Shown here in pieces: positions 1 through 11,505 of a stretch of DNA of 64,000 nt. Under the pieces are notes generated by a model. The model was not told the DNA's origin. It saw only the letters and a program-made list of their open reading frames with translations, and made no database searches. The DNA is taken from assembly GCA_024509875.1 (NCBI GenBank), contig JAMPIV010019857.1:62001-126000 (forward strand). The letters run 5' to 3'. The translations under genes were made by a program, and so were the position numbers. Each line of letters begins with the position of its first letter. Position 1 is the first letter of the stretch. This DNA comes from Oreohelix idahoensis (Eukaryota; Mollusca; Gastropoda; Stylommatophora; Oreohelicidae).

Positions 1-1640
1 GTGAGAAAGTGTATGTGATAGCTTCATGTGTTATAAGGTGTGGCTAGTGGTCCTTGGCGCCATGTTAGCGATTGTGTGTACAAATTGTAGGCCCTATATG
101 ATGCAATATTAATGCATGTAGGCCTATATGCGTGAATGGTTGTCTTTTCTGTGCCATGTTAATGATTGCCTGTGGGCGACTGATAGTCTATGGCACCATG
201 TTAGTGTCGTGACCTCTCATCAAGTACTCTCATTTTATCATCCATCTAAGACCAGCACAGGACAGCGTCAACACACAGAATTTACTGAGTACAAAAGGGA
301 CACACGTAATCGCCCACACTAGGCAGCATAACATTTGCATATGACGATGGTGACACATTTTAAAAACCTTAATTAAGATGAGAACGAGACAAGATCTTAT
401 ATTTAAACAAAACTAGTTAGCCTAACTGCAAACTACTGCAATAAAATAAAGCCCGTTCCCACTGACCCCTGAAGCATTTTTTTTAAAGTGAAGTGTTCAT
501 GCACGCTGGTAAACTTACATGATGTCAGTGAAAATCAAGCCGATATTCCATTCTCAACTCACTTGTCCCTGGCAATAATTACAAGATCTTTTATAAGACA
601 GACCTCTCTTGCTGAATGCTGCAGGTAAAGTTTAACGGTCTCATAAATCGTGCAAAAGCTACTGCCAATTCATTGAACTTAAACTACACGAACCTATTAG
701 GCAAGACACAAGCGAGATGGTCCGTGTCCATTTGAACATCAAAGTACACACTCTCAAACGTGCGACGACGGTTTGCCTGGTAGGATAATACAGTTTAAAC
801 TTACACATCGTTAAATCATAGCTGTCAAATCTTGTGTGATCCGTCCACACTAGCACGGCCGACACGTGGCGATCAAATCATTCAAGTCGAATAGTTTACG
901 GCCAGACTAGACATGAAATAAAAAAACTCCACTGTCGCTTCCTGCGTTAACTGTCATAATGTCTCACCGAAAATTACTCTGAAAGTGTAATTACACAGAC
1001 GTAAAGGCAAGTTGTAAATTGTATGCGGCCCTCTCGTTTTTCAGTTATTAGTAAGGGATTTGTGTTACCGACTGTCTTTGCCTTTGAAGTTGCTTTCCGA
1101 ATTATTTCAGTCCGTCTAGACATCGTGGCTCCGGTGTTTAGTTTTAGGTAGCCTTAAATACATCTCAAGTCGCATGCCACGACCATCTTTAGGCATGCGG
1201 TAACGCTTCGAACACTGCCACCTGGGATTTAAAGAGAAAATAACGTCGTGAGTTTTAAGAGACGTACTTCGACATTTTTAAACTTGTCAACATCTTGCTC
1301 CCACTCAATGAAGGTCACACCTGCGCGGTATTCATCATCAACGGTTCTCAAACTCTACCAGTGCACGGATTTTAAAATATGCTTGATACCGAGTATACCT
1401 TCTCAACGCTGGAGGCGGCAATTGCCGCCTGCAGATTCCTATGTTCTCCCAGCTGCAGGCGGTTTATGTCGACACTCGGATATCGTCGGCTAACCTGGCT
1501 TAGAATCTGTGTGCACGTGATCTTAACCCCGGATGTTAAAATTGAATCTTATGTGAAAGAGATTTCACTTCCTTTTCCGATTTTTATTTAGTGATGGGTG
1601 TATCCGCGTTTATTTTCTGTGAATTTTTTTAATCGAAATG
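1..1640. other. No gene recognised
   Basis: I find no convincing reading frame, RNA gene or match to the repeat families seen elsewhere. Similar words built on CCATGTTAG/AATG recur near 60, 152 and 194, hinting at an old tandem duplication in the first 210 bases. The stretch from about 700 to 1500 visibly contains more CpG than most of the window, so an unrecognised promoter or first exon is possible but not supported. Confidence 0.5.
1413..1462. repeat. Perfect palindrome plus overlapping 10-bp inverted repeat
   Basis: AGGCGGCAATTGCCGCCT (1413-1430) is a perfect 18-bp palindrome. Its right half overlaps CCGCCTGCAG (1425-1434), which is repeated in inverted orientation as CTGCAGGCGG (1453-1462). 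Two mutually exclusive hairpins could form. Function is unknown; no reading frame or repeat copy explains it. Confidence 0.6.
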
Positions 1641-1650
1641 AATCGGCATC

Positions 1651-1667
1651 AAAATGGCGGCCATTTT
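1651..1667. promoter_or_regulatory. Palindromic pair of YY1-like sites
   Basis: AAAATGGCGGCCATTTT has two 8-bp arms in exact inverted repeat around one base. Each arm resembles the AAnATGGCGGC core known as a YY1 binding site in animal promoters, so two overlapping sites face opposite ways. No downstream gene is recognisable, so a regulatory role is only inferred. Confidence 0.3.
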
Positions 1668-2390
1668 CGCTCTAATTCTAATGGATTCTGACTCAGATGC
1701 GATGGCGAGGAGATTGTTGTCTTTATTAGCGCTGATATTGGTTCTCAGAATATGGGGGATGGCAGAGATGGAAACGAAAGTAGAATGTCATTGCTAGTAT
1801 GTCTAATGTTAGGGGTTAGGATTAGGTTTATGGGAAAGGTTTAGGGTTACGGCCGAAAGTCACTGCTGACGAGGGCGTTTGTTGCTTTGCAACTGATGAT
1901 GGTTGTAACGAAAAGATCGTCATTTGATTTGTATTGGTCAAATGACTTTCATTGAGATGCAAGGGATATGGACTATTCGTTTGTTGGTTATTTTTTTTTT
2001 TTTAAATTTACAAAAATATTTTTTTAAATGTTTTTTTATCGTTTTTTTCATCTTTCCATTCTTCTCTTCCTATCTCATCTAACATGTACACAAACAAAAT
2101 TTACATCACCAGATTCATCATTCATTTATTTCTATACAGTCCAAAAATTAGAGCAATTGACCAAAAAACTATAAAATTTACAAGTCATCCACTATAAAAA
2201 AAGGGGGTGTTGTGAAAAAGAATGCAGCTGCAGGGCACATTTTCGGGAAAAGAATGCAGCGTGCTAATATGAGGTGGCTGCTACAACAGTCCTAGTAAGG
2301 TTGAAGGCGAACAGTAAAACTGCAAAGTCAGACCGAGTACCACAATTACTACTTTCTGAGAGCAGGAAAATCAGCACATCCCAAACTAAA
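1668..2390. other. No gene; T-rich tracts and a short TTAGG-like run
   Basis: No coding support. About 1805-1850 contains several degenerate TTAGG/TTAGGG words (GTTAGGGGTTAGGATTAGG), too few and too irregular to call a telomeric repeat. T-rich tracts lie at 1990-2050. Confidence 0.4.
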
Positions 2391-2391
2391 T

Positions 2392-2896
2392 ATGAGCTTA
2401 CCATCGATTCTTGGCTGTGCAAATGACTGGTAGGTGGCAGTAGATCTACCTGAGCGAGGGACATGCCCAGAAATCATAAGGAGATCTCAAAGACGACCAG
2501 ACATACTACTACACTCCTCATCGTCGCGCCAGATTAAAATGATTGAGTGAAAGTGCCATCTGAATCCAGATTAGTAGAGCAACACTCATTAAAATGGGCC
2601 AACTATAATGATCTGGTCACGGACTTGAGACATGACGTGTTCATAGCAAAAGTCGTAGCAACAGAGGTCTAGTGGCTGCCTCAGTGTATGATCCACTGAA
2701 ATTTTTGAGTGTGAAAGGAGAGTCAAGAAGAAGGGCACTTAAAAAGCTCGGTGAAATGCAGAAATGTCATCGTGTTGGCTGTGGAGCAACCGCAACAGGC
2801 TATGGATGTCAGGGCAGTAATTTATATATTTACCATATTGGTTACTTTAATGATTGCCTCAAGCTGGTAGCATGGATAAAACCAGGAGTCAAATGA
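2392..2896 (+). pseudogene. Broken PD-(D/E)XK-like nuclease domain of a retroelement
   Basis: Read in shifting plus-strand frames, this matches the two minus-strand copies at 39.15-39.59 and 58.33-58.76 kb. Shared pieces in order are a stretch ending in ANDW, then VDLPE, the segment RRPDILLHSSSS, and a C-terminal block AASVYDPLKFL. In the better copies PD is followed by an IELTVPFE strand, the spacing expected of a restriction-like (PD-(D/E)XK) nuclease such as those at the C-terminus of some non-LTR retrotransposons. Here several stops and frame changes interrupt it after the PD segment, so it is a relic. The family assignment is from memory of similar retroelement C-termini and was not searched. 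Confidence 0.5.
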
Positions 2897-3454
2897 TCAA
2901 AAATTGGAAACTTCCCCTACCATACTATATATCGTTCTTTATCACTATTTTTCAATCTGACATTTATGCAGATATTTATCACTTCGTTTGACTTAATACT
3001 ACATCTATGCGAACTTGATGGTCTCCTCAGAATAACTTCCCGACCCTCGGTTTGTACATGTGACCAGGAAGTTTTGCAGTGTACCGCTTTGACTATAAAA
3101 CGCTCTTAAGACTCCAAAGCCCTTAGGTCAAGGGTCGGCAACCGGTCATTCGCAATCTACCAATAGCTCTCATGGGATGGTTTGATGGTTTGCTAGATCT
3201 CTATATTACGGATGAATGGGGAGAGAAATCATTTTTAATCTAGGAAAATTTTGACTAGTCCTCTCCCACTAACATTTAAAAGCACCGTATCCTGGGGATC
3301 ACAGGTAACTTTTCCGCGTTCAAAGTTAAAAACATATAAGCTAGGTTACTAAAATTCACTTTATTTGTAAACTGCAAGAGGTAGGAACGCAATATTTTAT
3401 TTGAAGTAAAGTTAACATTCGGTAAAATATATTTTTTTAAAATTTTCCACTGTT
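2897..3454. other. No gene recognised
   Basis: AT-rich sequence without a supported frame or a match to another part of the window. Confidence 0.4.
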
Positions 3455-3690
3455 TTGTTGAGCGCCCGATTGACAGTGCGGTCAAAGTGCCAGTTTCGAA
3501 TCACGATACCGATACGCTCCAGTCTATCCAGCTGTAAATGGGTACCTGGATATGCTCTTTGACTTAGGTAAGGAAAAGACAGCGAAGAAGGGAAACTGGT
3601 CACCCCACCTCTCGATGCTGGACCTGGTATTGTGAAGTCTCTAACACTTCACTCCCCTACGGCAGTATCTGCTGTGGAATACCTTTACTC
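3455..3690 (+). repeat. SINE-3 copy (tRNA-related)
   Basis: The head contains GTTTCGAATCAC, a near-consensus Pol III B box (GGTTCGANTCC). It is followed by the central motif CCAGCTGTAAATGGGTACC and a 3' block containing GTGAAGTCTCTAACACTTCA, itself an inverted repeat. The same order is found at 4455-4680 and, inverted, at 18525-18752. A tRNA-derived SINE is the simplest reading. I could not define target duplications, so the ends are approximate. Confidence 0.6.
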
Positions 3691-4454
3691 TTCTGTTGAT
3701 GGAATTGTGGGAGGCAGATAGTCTGGCATACATAAAAGTTACATATAGACTTTTCGTATTCTAAACGGCACATACTCTGAAACCTGAAAACAAACATAAT
3801 TTTATCAACGTAGATCTTCAGATAGCTCAATAATTATAAAACTAGAAACACACAAGCTCCCGAGTTGCCTACCCCTGCCCTAAGTTTAATATATATATAT
3901 ATATATAAAAAGACGTGTGCTGTTTCGGGCTTGTCCGAACGTTAGTATGGACACATTAACATCATCTCTTGTTTGCCCAGCTGTTGTTGTTTAACTAAGG
4001 CTGCTGAGCTTCTCGCTCTTTTGCAGACACTACCAAGTTGAAGGCTCCTTGGTAATATCTACACTGTAGATCTAGGCTTTTCCTGTAGCTTTTCTGTCAT
4101 TCCGAAACGTGTTGAGTTGAAGTCATGAGGTCCAGTTTTTCCAACTTGGCTTGCATTTAAAGGATCATTACATCTGGGCCCAAGCTAAAATAATGCGCTC
4201 TGGTTCTGGGCTCTCCCAAGAAATCGTCACGCCCTACACAGAGCCACTTCTCAGCTTCCCCTTCCTACTATGGGGTTCATAGTGAGATCCTCCTGCATTC
4301 AACCAACCAGAGTTACGTCTGGAGCTCAAGTAACTCCTTTAAGCTTTGTGTGCAATGCTGGGTTCTCAGCATGTTTCACCACAGGGGGAATCCCTGGAAG
4401 TGTGTGGATGAGGTTGTAATTAGTCTCACAGACAAAGGTCCACATCCACATTTA
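3691..4454. other. No gene; short (AT)n at about 3889-3908
   Basis: No supported frame or family match. A short TA run is the only distinct element. Confidence 0.4.
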
Positions 4455-4680
4455 TATACTATAGCACGGTGCCTAACTGGTGGTCATATAAGAATGAATC
4501 CAGATATGTCTCCATACATTTACCCAACTGTAAATGAGTACCCGACTCTGCTCTTGAGCTAGCGAAGACATAAGCAGCGAGGAAAGGAGCCAGTCATTCC
4601 ACTTTATAAAGCTAAGATCTAGAATAGGTGAAGTCTCTAACACTTCATCCAGTACAGCAGTATAGCCCCAAAGGACTCTC
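4455..4680 (+). repeat. SINE-3 copy, diverged
   Basis: It carries the family's central motif (CCAACTGTAAATGAGTACCC here), the CTCTGCTCTTGAGCTAGCGA block and the 3' GAAGTCTCTAACACTTCA block. The tRNA-like head is more decayed than in the copy at 3455. Confidence 0.55.
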
Positions 4681-4954
4681 TCTTATTCATTATTTAGTTT
4701 TCCGGTACCCAAGAAAGAAGTGCCGCTGCAGCGGGAACATACCGTCATTCTCGTGAATGTATTAAAAATACAGTAAAATCCTTATGAAAATACTGTCTGT
4801 AGACGATTGCAAAGATAATGATATGAGTCTCTAAATAGAGCATTACAACAAGACGTAATATGATCGTCAGAAATTGTCTCCTCCTCAGACAAGTATAGAT
4901 CTAATGAGAACATTTACATATTCTCACTATTTATTTTTTTTTTTTTTTGGCGAA

Positions 4955-5345
4955 CAACAAAAACAACAACCAAAAAGCTACAGACTTTCATAAATGGGTG
5001 CTTGTGAAGAAAAGAAGGACTAAGGTGGTATGGCAAGATCACTAATGTGCAACTGATGACAAGGTCACTAATGTGCAACTGATGACAAGGTCACTAATGT
5101 GCAACTGATGACAAGATCACTAATGTGCAACTGATGACAAGAACCAGAAAAGCGCTAATGGAACAAAAGAGGACAAGAAGAAGCTGGAGATGGACAAGAC
5201 ACATATTGAGGAAACCCGCTGAAACAATTACGGGCAGTCCTGGTTCTGGAACCCCAAGTATAACAGAAGTATAGCAAGAACAAAAGAACACACAGAAAAG
5301 AGAATTGGAAACAGACATGAAGGGGATATGGAAAAGTTTTAGGCT
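4955..5345 (+). pseudogene. LINE reverse-transcriptase C-terminal tail
   Basis: The start (KTTTKKLQTF..NGCL in translation) is nearly identical to the LINE piece ending at about 22745. Further on, a frame reads RRSWRWTRHILRKPAETIT, the conserved tail following the thumb of many invertebrate LINE reverse transcriptases (usually RRWRWIGHVLR...). Two tandem arrays and several stops interrupt it. Only the last part of the ORF is present, so it is a dead 5'-truncated copy. Confidence 0.65.
5035..5141. repeat. 26-bp minisatellite, 4 copies
   Basis: ACTAATGTGCAACTGATGAC recurs with a period of exactly 26 bp (starts 5041, 5067, 5093, 5119). The only variation I see is AAGATC versus AAGGTC at the unit junctions. 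It interrupts the LINE tail. Confidence 0.9.
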
Positions 5346-5522
5346 GATGGTAAGGGATAGGAACACCTAGCATGTTTGTTGATGGTAAGGGATAGAACAC
5401 CTAGCATGTTTGTTGATGGTAAGGGATAGTAAGACCTAGCATGTTTGTTGATGGTAAGGGACAGGAAGACCTAGCATGTTTGTTGATGGTAAGGGATAGG
5501 AACACCTAGCATGTTTGTTGAA
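5342..5522. repeat. 35-bp minisatellite, about 5 copies
   Basis: Units begin GTTGATGGTAAGGGATAGG and end CACCTAGCATGTTT, period about 35 bp, with small indels between copies. It sits at the end of the LINE tail, where the ORF C-terminus would be expected. Confidence 0.9.
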
Positions 5523-6046
5523 GGCCTACGCTCCTTCGGAAGTTGAAAAGTGAAAAAAAGAAGAAGACTTACGATGTTGCTGTAAGGAGAATAGGTATTG
5601 TCGTGAAGATAATGTCGCTACAAGGAAGTACGGGCAGACTGTGGAAGATTATGTCGGACTCTCATGAGTAAGACTAAAATAGTGCCCAATTCTGAGAAAT
5701 TGATGGCCAGAAACTACTACAGTACCATGTTCCAGACGGAAGTAAAAGGATAAATGAGGATGACGAAGTTACTTAAATATAACAAAATATACGATTTTAA
5801 TATCTCCTTGACCCGGCTCGAGGCAAGAGCCACTTGGACCACCGGCTCGAGACGCCAAGGACCAGCGGGCGCCAAAACTATCCCCACAGAAAACAAAAGT
5901 GATAAACAATGAATCAATCATAGATGAGAGCTGTTTTTTTTTTTTTTAGCTTGAATTTATGTCCATGTTCTGCTTTTCTGCTTTTAATTTCCTTATAAAA
6001 TTTGAGACGGAGCAACATTATCTAATAAAGTCACGTCTGTTGTCTG
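5523..6046. other. No gene recognised
   Basis: No supported coding region. A small inverted CCGGCTCGAG word occurs near 5813 and 5841. Confidence 0.4.
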
Positions 6047-6651
<605 letters not shown>

Positions 6652-6665
6652 CTAATTTGAGTTCT

Positions 6666-6874
6666 TCTTCTTCTTCTTCCATCCTTAGCCACCGACCGTC
6701 AAAGCAGTCAGTGGCCATTACGCCTAGTGGCGTCTTAGGGCAACAGCAGATAGGTTTTCTTTGCCATTGTTTCCCATCACGCCTATTGGCGTCTTTAGGG
6801 CAATGGCAAATCAATCCATTTGCTGTTGTTTCCGTAATCGAAGTGACTGGCAAACGGGTGATCAGCCCATTGGT
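6666..6874 (-). mobile_element. SINE-1 copy with 14-bp target duplication
   Basis: A 209-bp retroposon in minus orientation, ending in a (GAA)n tail (TTC repeats on the plus strand). It is flanked by a perfect 14-bp duplication, CTAATTTGAGTTCT, at 6652-6665 and 6875-6888. The 5' end reads ..ATGGGCTGATCACCCG and is followed by a B-box-like CTTCGATTACG. The body holds two diverged tandem units sharing TTGCCCTAA(A)GACGCC. Homologous copies are at 44372-44583 and 59361-59567, with a 3' fragment at 24346-24400. The perfect duplication suggests a fairly young insertion. Confidence 0.85.
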
Positions 6875-6888
6875 CTAATTTGAGTTCT

Positions 6889-8285
6889 AGTGACATAATT
6901 AAGTCGGGAGCAAGATTCCGCCATTTTAAAACTGACGTTGGCGTATCTGTCTGGTGGAAGCTACTACTAGCGTCCTCTGCAGGCCTGTTATAACTTGCCA
7001 CTGCTAATCTATATGACGGATCCCCCTTCTTTACCACATTCCTTGTATTCTCCATTCTTCTATTTACAGCTAAGAAAAATGTTGATTGTATTGTTGAACG
7101 GATGGAAATGTTTCCCATGTTGGTTGCATACGTAAGAGAAAAATATGGTATGTGTGGTTGGTGTTGTGATTGAAAGATGCAATCAACAACATTCGTGAGA
7201 AACCCTGCATCAGACACATGGCAAAGAAGGGGGATAAAAAATGCAGCAGACAAAAAACAAAGACGTAGACCATACGCAAGCGCGAAGGACATTAGGTATA
7301 AACGATGTGTAATTAAATTACACATAAATGTACGTAACTAGAGGACGTGGGTCAATTTAAATTATTAAGAAATAAATCAATCTGAAAAATGAATTCAAAG
7401 AATAATTTATGAAACAAAAGCAATTCTAAATCGAATAATGAACAATACAGCCGATAGAATAGTCTGGCGCTCTCTCTTCCAAACCTCTACACCTCACGGT
7501 AGAAGGGGAACGACTAAGTAAGTAAGTAAGTAAGTATAATGAACAATATCCACGAAACGAAATTCTCTGCCCCCCCCCCACCCCCTCTCCTTTACAAAAG
7601 GACTAATCTGGGCAAGTGTCCGCAGCGGCACATTTTCTAGAGCGGCAAATCAAAGATCAAAACAAACTTTCCCAGAAACAAGTGTGCAAATATGTTAACT
7701 GAAAATAGAACGTGTCTGAAAGTAGAATCGTTAAGTCACTCAACAGATTGAATGCGCATCCGTCCAGAGTCGAAATTATGTTCAGTATATGCTGACGACC
7801 TGTTTGGAACGCAAGCAAAAGGTCCAGGTCGGTGACGCATACATCATCACGGCAGTCAAGCTGTACGATTCCTTAATCAAATAAGCAATTGGCGCCCGGG
7901 ATATGCACCATTTCTTTAAGGAGACATCCGCCAAGAAGTCATGCTTCTTCTTTTGTTTAGCAAACAGCACAAATGACGCTGTTAAAGTATGACAAATTTG
8001 TAATGGGCCCAACAATTAACACGCAAAGTGAGTAGAAATATGATTAAAATAGGATCAGTTTTGCTAGTGGCGAGGGTGCATGTCAGCTATGACCCGAGGC
8101 GGCCTAAACCTTTCACGCGGCCTTGCAGTACGTGTCATCTTCATCCTTCTCAGCAGAATTCGAGTTTCTATGCCCTGAACTTAAGAATTACGATCAGATG
8201 ACGGACAAATTTTCGGGAAAGAACAGCACATATTAGATCAACATAATAATTTTCTCTCTTTTATCTCTTATCTCTCTTTTATAAA
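6889..8285. other. No gene recognised; possible LINE-tail scrap near 7440-7530
   Basis: A translation near 7450 (ADRIVWRSLFQTS) faintly resembles the last residues of LINE reverse transcriptases, followed by a (TAAG)n run at 7515-7537. A C-rich tract lies at 7570-7590. Nothing else is supported. Confidence 0.35.
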
Positions 8286-9251
8286 AGACATTTCATCAAT
8301 GAACTGGCCGTAGAAGCTGAAAATGCTGCAAGAACTGGTAATAGTAGGTGCCTTTATCAAATTACAAAACAACTATGTCACCAGCCTACTGCTATGGAAA
8401 CACCTGTTAAAGGTAAATTAGGGAATTCAATACCAACAGAAAAAGAACAAATGAAGAGATGGGCTGAGCACTTCATGGAGGTGCTAAACAGACCACCACC
8501 AACTGTAACACCTGATTTTAATAATGAAACATCCACAACCACTTTGCCAATAACTTGCGATGAATTCACGCTGGACGAGATCAAACAAGCCGTTAAAAGA
8601 TTAAAAAATTTTAAAGCTGCTGGAGTTGACGAAATTTCAGGGGAAATGATTAAAGCAGTTAATGACAACAACCTCTTGAGAATTTTAGATATTATAAATG
8701 AAGTATGGAGAGAAGAACAACCACCACAACAATGGAAAGACAGTATTATTGTAAAGTTACCGAAGAAAGGTGATCTATCAGACTGTAATAACTGGCGTGG
8801 TATATCTCTATTATCAGTACCTGGAAAATTATTATGTTGCATGATGTTAGAAAGACTTAAATTGCATGCTGACGAAAAGATCAGAGAAGAACAAGCGGGT
8901 TTCAGGCCGAAACGATCATGTATTGATCAAATATTCACACTAAGAACAATTATAGAAGAATCAGTGGAAAGGCAATCGCCACTTATTATCACCTTCGTCG
9001 ATTTTCAAAAAGCCTTTGATAGTCTACACCGCCCATCATTGTGGAAGATACTTACAATCTATGGTTTTCCAACAAAATATGTGAATATAATCAAAGCGCT
9101 ATATGACAATGCAAGATGTTGTGTTAGAACAAATAAAGGGAATACAGAATGGTTTACAGTAGAAACAGGGGTGAAACAAGGCTGTATTATGTCACCACTA
9201 CTTTTTGGAATAGCTATTGATTGGGTTATGAGAAAACTATACCCACAATGA
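8286..9251 (+). pseudogene. LINE reverse transcriptase, N-terminal two thirds
   Basis: Homology begins about 36 codons before the first ATG (8394), with KRHFINELAVEAENAARTG, a connector that precedes the RT in many LINEs, so the copy is 5'-truncated and lacks an endonuclease. The RT shows the fingers motif LPKKGDLSDCNNWRGISLLS, then EEQAGFRPKRSC, motif A (FVDFQKAFDSLHR) and motif B (GVKQGCIMSPLLF). It ends abruptly after IDWVMRK because of a frame change just before the YADD-type motif. It would normally copy its own RNA at a nicked target. With the next entry it forms one broken ORF. Confidence 0.9.
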
Positions 9252-9255
9252 ACAA

Positions 9256-10077
9256 TTGGGTATAAAATGGACAAATGGAAAATTCCTGGGGGACCTGGAT
9301 TTCGCAGATGATGTAGCATTCTTAAGTTCAACACCAAGACAATCCCAAGAAGCAATAAATAATTTGTGTCATCTCTCGGTTAAAATTGGTCTCCAAATAA
9401 ATGCCTCTAAAACTAAAGCTATGAACTTTTCTAACGAGACCTTTGATATCATCTTGAACGGGGAAAAACTACAGAAAGTTGAAAGTTTCAATTATTTAGG
9501 CAGTAAAATGACTCAGGATGGTGACACAACAAGAGAAATCCATACTAGAATTGCTTTGGCAGCTAGCGCCTTCAATAGATTATCTAACATTTGGAAATTA
9601 CGATCATTGAATATACATACCAAGCTTCGTCTGTTTAATTCAAATGTTATCTCAGTGTTAACATACGGCTGTGAGAGTTGGAAAATAACAAAATCATTGG
9701 AGAACAAGCTGAATACATTCGAGAACAAATGTCTTAGAAAACTCATGAACATCAGTTGGAAAGAATTCAAGACTAATCGACAAATAAGAGAAGACTCTAG
9801 GCAGAAATATGTCTCCGACTATATAAGGAAAAGACGATGGTCATATATCGGTCATGTCCTACGAATGCAAAACAACAGAATACCACTACAGGCGCTCACT
9901 TGGGTTCCTGAGGGTAAGCGGAAAAAAGGAAGACCAAAAGAAACACTCAGAAGAACAATAATAAGAGAAGGAAGAACGTTGGGCCTAAATAATGTGCAAG
10001 AGCTAAGAGGAGTGGCGTCACAACGAACAACCTGGAGAGCACTGGTTTCTGCCTTATGCGCCGTGTTTGGCGCTTAA
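9256..10077 (+). pseudogene. LINE reverse transcriptase, C-terminal third
   Basis: Continues the previous entry in another frame: GIKWTNGKFLGDLDFADD contains the catalytic FADD box (motif C). It is followed by the KVESFNYLGSKMTQDG block, the thumb (LTYGCESWKITK), a RRWSYIGHVLRMQ tail and a KKGRPKETLRR signature typical of LINE C-termini. The reading frame runs on to a natural stop before an (ATT)n tail. Only one frameshift separates the halves, so the copy is not very old. Clade is unclear; the tail is of the kind common in invertebrate RTE/I-like groups, but I do not assign it. Confidence 0.9.
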
Positions 10078-10080
10078 AGA

Positions 10081-10105
10081 ATTTATTATTATTATTATTA
10101 TTAAT
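10081..10105 (+). repeat. (ATT)n tail of the LINE
   Basis: A short ATT microsatellite begins five bases after the LINE stop codon, consistent with the simple-repeat 3' tails of several LINE clades in place of poly(A). Confidence 0.7.
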
Positions 10106-11058
10106 AATTTTCCTTTACGCTCCTAATGGAGCGTGCTGTCACCACTGCAGATAGTCCCATTACAGGAAGTCTGCACTAAAACATTCATGTACTTTAGCAG
10201 CAGTGACTTCTTTAGGACATTTTTCTGCATGGTGATGTCGCTAGCCCCATATAAAACCTCCAATTAGTCGTCTTTTACCCCGTTCCTGATGGAGCCGTAT
10301 GCATGTTCTTTCTTTGTATCCTCGGAGATTTCCTCGAACTACGTGGGATAATATTAGTTGCTTGGTTCGAGTGCTCATGACTGGTATTTCCGGAACAACG
10401 CTCAGAGCGTTGGTCCGATTTAATACCTGTGCCAAAACAACTTTCTGAGCGTTAATTTTAGTCTATCACGAATTAAAATTACGGCACAGGGTAGAAAATA
10501 ATTACGAAGTCAAAGAGTTAAAATATTCGATGTTCTGATTGTGAATCACTCCACGCATACAAAGTTATAAACAACAGAACAGGCAGTAGGTGTTTTAAGG
10601 ATGACAAACGTCATTCTAACAGTGTGTTTACCCTCCAAGCCATAAGCAAAATACGTTCTTTAGTGGTGATAAGGTCAATGAAAACAAAAACAAACAAAGG
10701 GATTATGAAAAGATGATGATTAAAAACGGAAATAATTGAGGATATTAAACGGAGATAAACGCAATATTTTAAAAATGTAAGATAATTTTCCTTTATAGAA
10801 AACCATGTTGCGCGTGAACGTTGCAGGCAGACAAGAAAAAAGAACAACATAAAATCTTGTAAGCGTAAAAGAAAATATAGAAATCAATGGGTGGGTGATC
10901 TGTCGCAGTGGTACATCAAGACAAGAAGCGACCAATGTTATAGTTTCATTACTTACAACCTTTTATGCGAAGATGATTTTCCTCTGATCTGAATGGTAAA
11001 CGTACGTCTACAATAGATTCCAATGTAGGAGAAAGATTCATGGCACGTGGCTTATACA
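10106..11058. other. No gene recognised
   Basis: No supported frame, repeat match or RNA gene. Confidence 0.4.
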
Positions 11059-11145
11059 CCATGCGCCCTAATATAATCGACACACCCTGTGTCTAGGTTG
11101 AGTGGGAGCGCTTCGCCAAAACGAAGCAAATTTGTTATGGTACGT
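11059..11145 (+). repeat. R5 dispersed repeat copy
   Basis: Starts with CGCCCTAATATAATCGAC and ends with a GCGCTTCGCCAAAACGAAGC hairpin (CTTCG / CGAAG). Related copies are at 11418-11505 and 61438-61503; the stem sequence varies but the pairing is kept in the first and third. Confidence 0.6.
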
Positions 11146-11417
11146 GGCTGAAATGAAGCCCCCTGAACAGCACAAGTTACTACCACAACAGCAGCGGTAG
11201 AGTGAACTCTTGTCGAAACTTGCAATCAAACTTTGACAATAACGAGGTGAGAGGAGTATACCGTATTCTGGAAACAGATGATGTTACGTCATCAAATCCA
11301 AGATGGCGAATGACAATCCATGAAAATAGAGATTACAGTACATTTTTTTAACAGGATCGGTGATTATTACTGAGTTTCTATAATACGAAGGCACGACGCA
11401 CACCGTCGTTTATATTT
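11146..11417. other. No gene recognised
   Basis: Spacer between two R5 copies; contains a CAAGATGGCGAATG word near 11302 but no gene. Confidence 0.35.
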
Positions 11418-11505
11418 GGACATTCGCCTTAATATAACCGTCGCCTTAATATAACCAAGGGACCTTGTGTTTAGAGGAACAGAGGAGCATCTCGCCAAGA
11501 CGAGG
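11418..11505 (+). repeat. R5 dispersed repeat copy with internal duplication
   Basis: CGCCTTAATATAACCG occurs twice in tandem, followed by the family's GCATCTCGCCAAGACGAGG hairpin block. Confidence 0.55.

Noticed and set aside
1805..1850. Interstitial telomeric repeat
   Set aside because: Only a few irregular TTAGG(G) words; too short to distinguish from chance.
6795..7325. 176-codon minus-strand reading frame
   Set aside because: Its C-terminal part is antisense or sense SINE-1 sequence and the rest has no recognisable motif; chance opening is more likely.
8378..8842. 154-codon minus-strand reading frame
   Set aside because: Exactly antisense to the well supported LINE reverse transcriptase.
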